The translations under genes and the position numbers were made by a program. The notes under the pieces were generated by a model that was not told the origin of the DNA, ran no database searches, and saw only the letters and a list, made by a program, of their open reading frames with translations. A stretch of DNA of 64,000 nucleotides from assembly GCA_021413845.1 (NCBI GenBank), contig JAIOPP010000148.1:1-64000 (forward strand), read 5' to 3'. Of the stretch, positions 63,443-64,000 are shown one piece after another. The DNA comes from Planctomycetia bacterium. GTDB taxonomy: Bacteria; Planctomycetota; Planctomycetia; Pirellulales; PNKZ01. Within the stretch, counting starts at the first letter, position 1. Every line of letters starts with the position of its first letter.

Positions 63443-64000
63443 CTAGTTTCTGGCTTCTGGTTTCTGCTTTTCCCCCGCTCTCTTCCCCTGCCACGTATCG
63501 CGGCGCTCGAATTCCGCGGCCAGGGCCCGTGCGATATCCGGCTTGTCCAAGCACCAGGCCGGGCCCACATGGTAATTCGGAGGCGATTCCCCGCTGATCC
63601 GCTCGACGATCGTGGTCGCCGGCAAAATCTCTAGAATATCGACCACGGTGCGCACGTAGTCGTCCCGTTCCATCAGCGTCACTTCGCCGCGCAGCACTTG
63701 CTCGGCCAGCGGCGTGTCTTTCACGGCATACAGGTTGTGCAACTTCACGGCATCGAGCCCGAGGCGCGCCACCTCGTGGGCCGTCGCCAGCATATCTGCG
63801 TGCGATTCGCCGGGCACGCCGAGAATCACATGCGCACAGATCTCGAACCCTCGGCCTCGGCTGCGGGCCATCGCGTCGAGCATTGCGTCGTGATGATGTC
63901 CGCGGTTCATCCAATCGAGCGAACGATCGTGGATCGATTGCATTCCGTATTCGACCGAGAGATAGGTCCGCCCGGCGATCTCCGCGAGCAGATCGAGCAC
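63443..64000 (-). CDS. Radical SAM protein, YhcC/TIGR01212-like (partial, 5' end outside window)
   Basis: The C-terminal 185 residues are in the window; the cluster-binding N-terminus lies beyond base 64000. Family features: AGRTYLSVEYGMQSIHDRSL, FEICAHVILGVPGESHADML and LDAVKLHNLYAVKDTPLAEQ, then ERISGESPPNYHVGPAWCLD. YhcC-group enzymes are Elp3-related and their substrate is unclear. The last eight residues (QKPEARN region) are encoded by a heptamer repeat that enters the gene end. Confidence 0.93.
   Translation of the reverse strand: MLDLLAEIAGRTYLSVEYGMQSIHDRSLDWMNRGHHHDAMLDAMARSRGRGFEICAHVILGVPGESHADMLATAHEVARLGLDAVKLHNLYAVKDTPLAEQVLRGEVTLMERDDYVRTVVDILEILPATTIVERISGESPPNYHVGPAWCLDKPDIARALAAEFERRDTWQGKRAGEKQKPEARN
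63446..63466. repeat. Three-unit heptamer tandem repeat at a gene 3' end
   Basis: GTTTCTG, GCTTCTG, GTTTCTG run at 63446-63466 with period 7. On the minus strand this is the last coding part of the radical SAM gene. The repeat type is seen as multicopy short tandem repeats in some bacteria. Confidence 0.75.

Noticed and set aside
1-64000. CRISPR arrays, insertion sequences, prophage, tRNAs
   Set aside because: I looked for regular spaced repeats, transposase motifs, phage genes and tRNA T-loop sequences and saw none. The single tyrosine recombinase looks like a housekeeping XerC/D.

Overview
The window is about 60% GC and comes from a planctomycete, most likely in or near the Pirellulales. 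The clearest markers are a Tat-exported DUF1501 protein beside PPC-domain and DUF1549/DUF1553 secreted proteins, large secreted parallel beta-helix proteins, zinc-ribbon/GYF membrane proteins, HTTM and DUF1573 proteins, and intergenic inverted repeats placed at gene ends. It is an ordinary chromosomal segment: no phage, plasmid, insertion sequence, CRISPR array or tRNA was found.

Layout. 1-9.2 kb: a DUF1501 gene (cut by the left edge) divergent from a secreted PPC protein, a DUF1553 haem-motif protein and a beta-helix protein. 9.4-19.4 kb: a ROK kinase, GYF/zinc-ribbon protein, a second beta-helix protein, a membrane P-loop ATPase with KAP-like layout, a lipoprotein, a cysteine-rich secreted protein and an HTTM pair. 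19.5-23.2 kb: a Tat-exported sugar isomerase-like protein and two orphan response regulators (NtrC type and LuxR type). 23.3-26.6 kb (minus): PIG-L deacetylase, lipoprotein, hypothetical protein, XerC-like recombinase. 26.8-31.8 kb: small lipoprotein, membrane-anchored M32 carboxypeptidase with unusual extensions, amidase. 32.0-37.4 kb: ferrous iron locus feoA-feoA-feoB, a FeoB-associated Cys-rich protein and a TonB-dependent receptor. 37.4-40.7 kb: DUF1573 and thioredoxin/NHL proteins. 41.1-44.9 kb: ffh, rpsP, trmD, rplS, yraN, with no rimM. 46.2-50.5 kb (minus): argB-argD-argF-rph plus a 60-residue zinc-ribbon protein. 51-60 kb: secreted unknown, NAD epimerase, GT2 glycosyltransferase, MFS, DedA, dicarboxylate symporter, pyrophosphatase. 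60.2-64 kb: SLC13/RCK transporter, ribbon-helix-helix protein, RNase P RNA and a YhcC-like radical SAM protein cut by the right edge.

How it works together. The feo genes and the TonB receptor suggest combined inner- and outer-membrane metal uptake. The arg genes cover three arginine steps and run on into rph. The ffh-rpsP-trmD-rplS block is translation and secretion housekeeping. Much of the rest is export and cell-surface function.

The most unusual items are the M32 peptidase placed between an acidic N-terminal region and a C-terminal membrane anchor, the KAP-like ATPase, the Cys-rich secreted protein, the HTTM partner pair, and a set of structured intergenic repeats that lie directly against stop codons. 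I found no multi-gene cassette that I can defend as a new defence or biosynthetic system.
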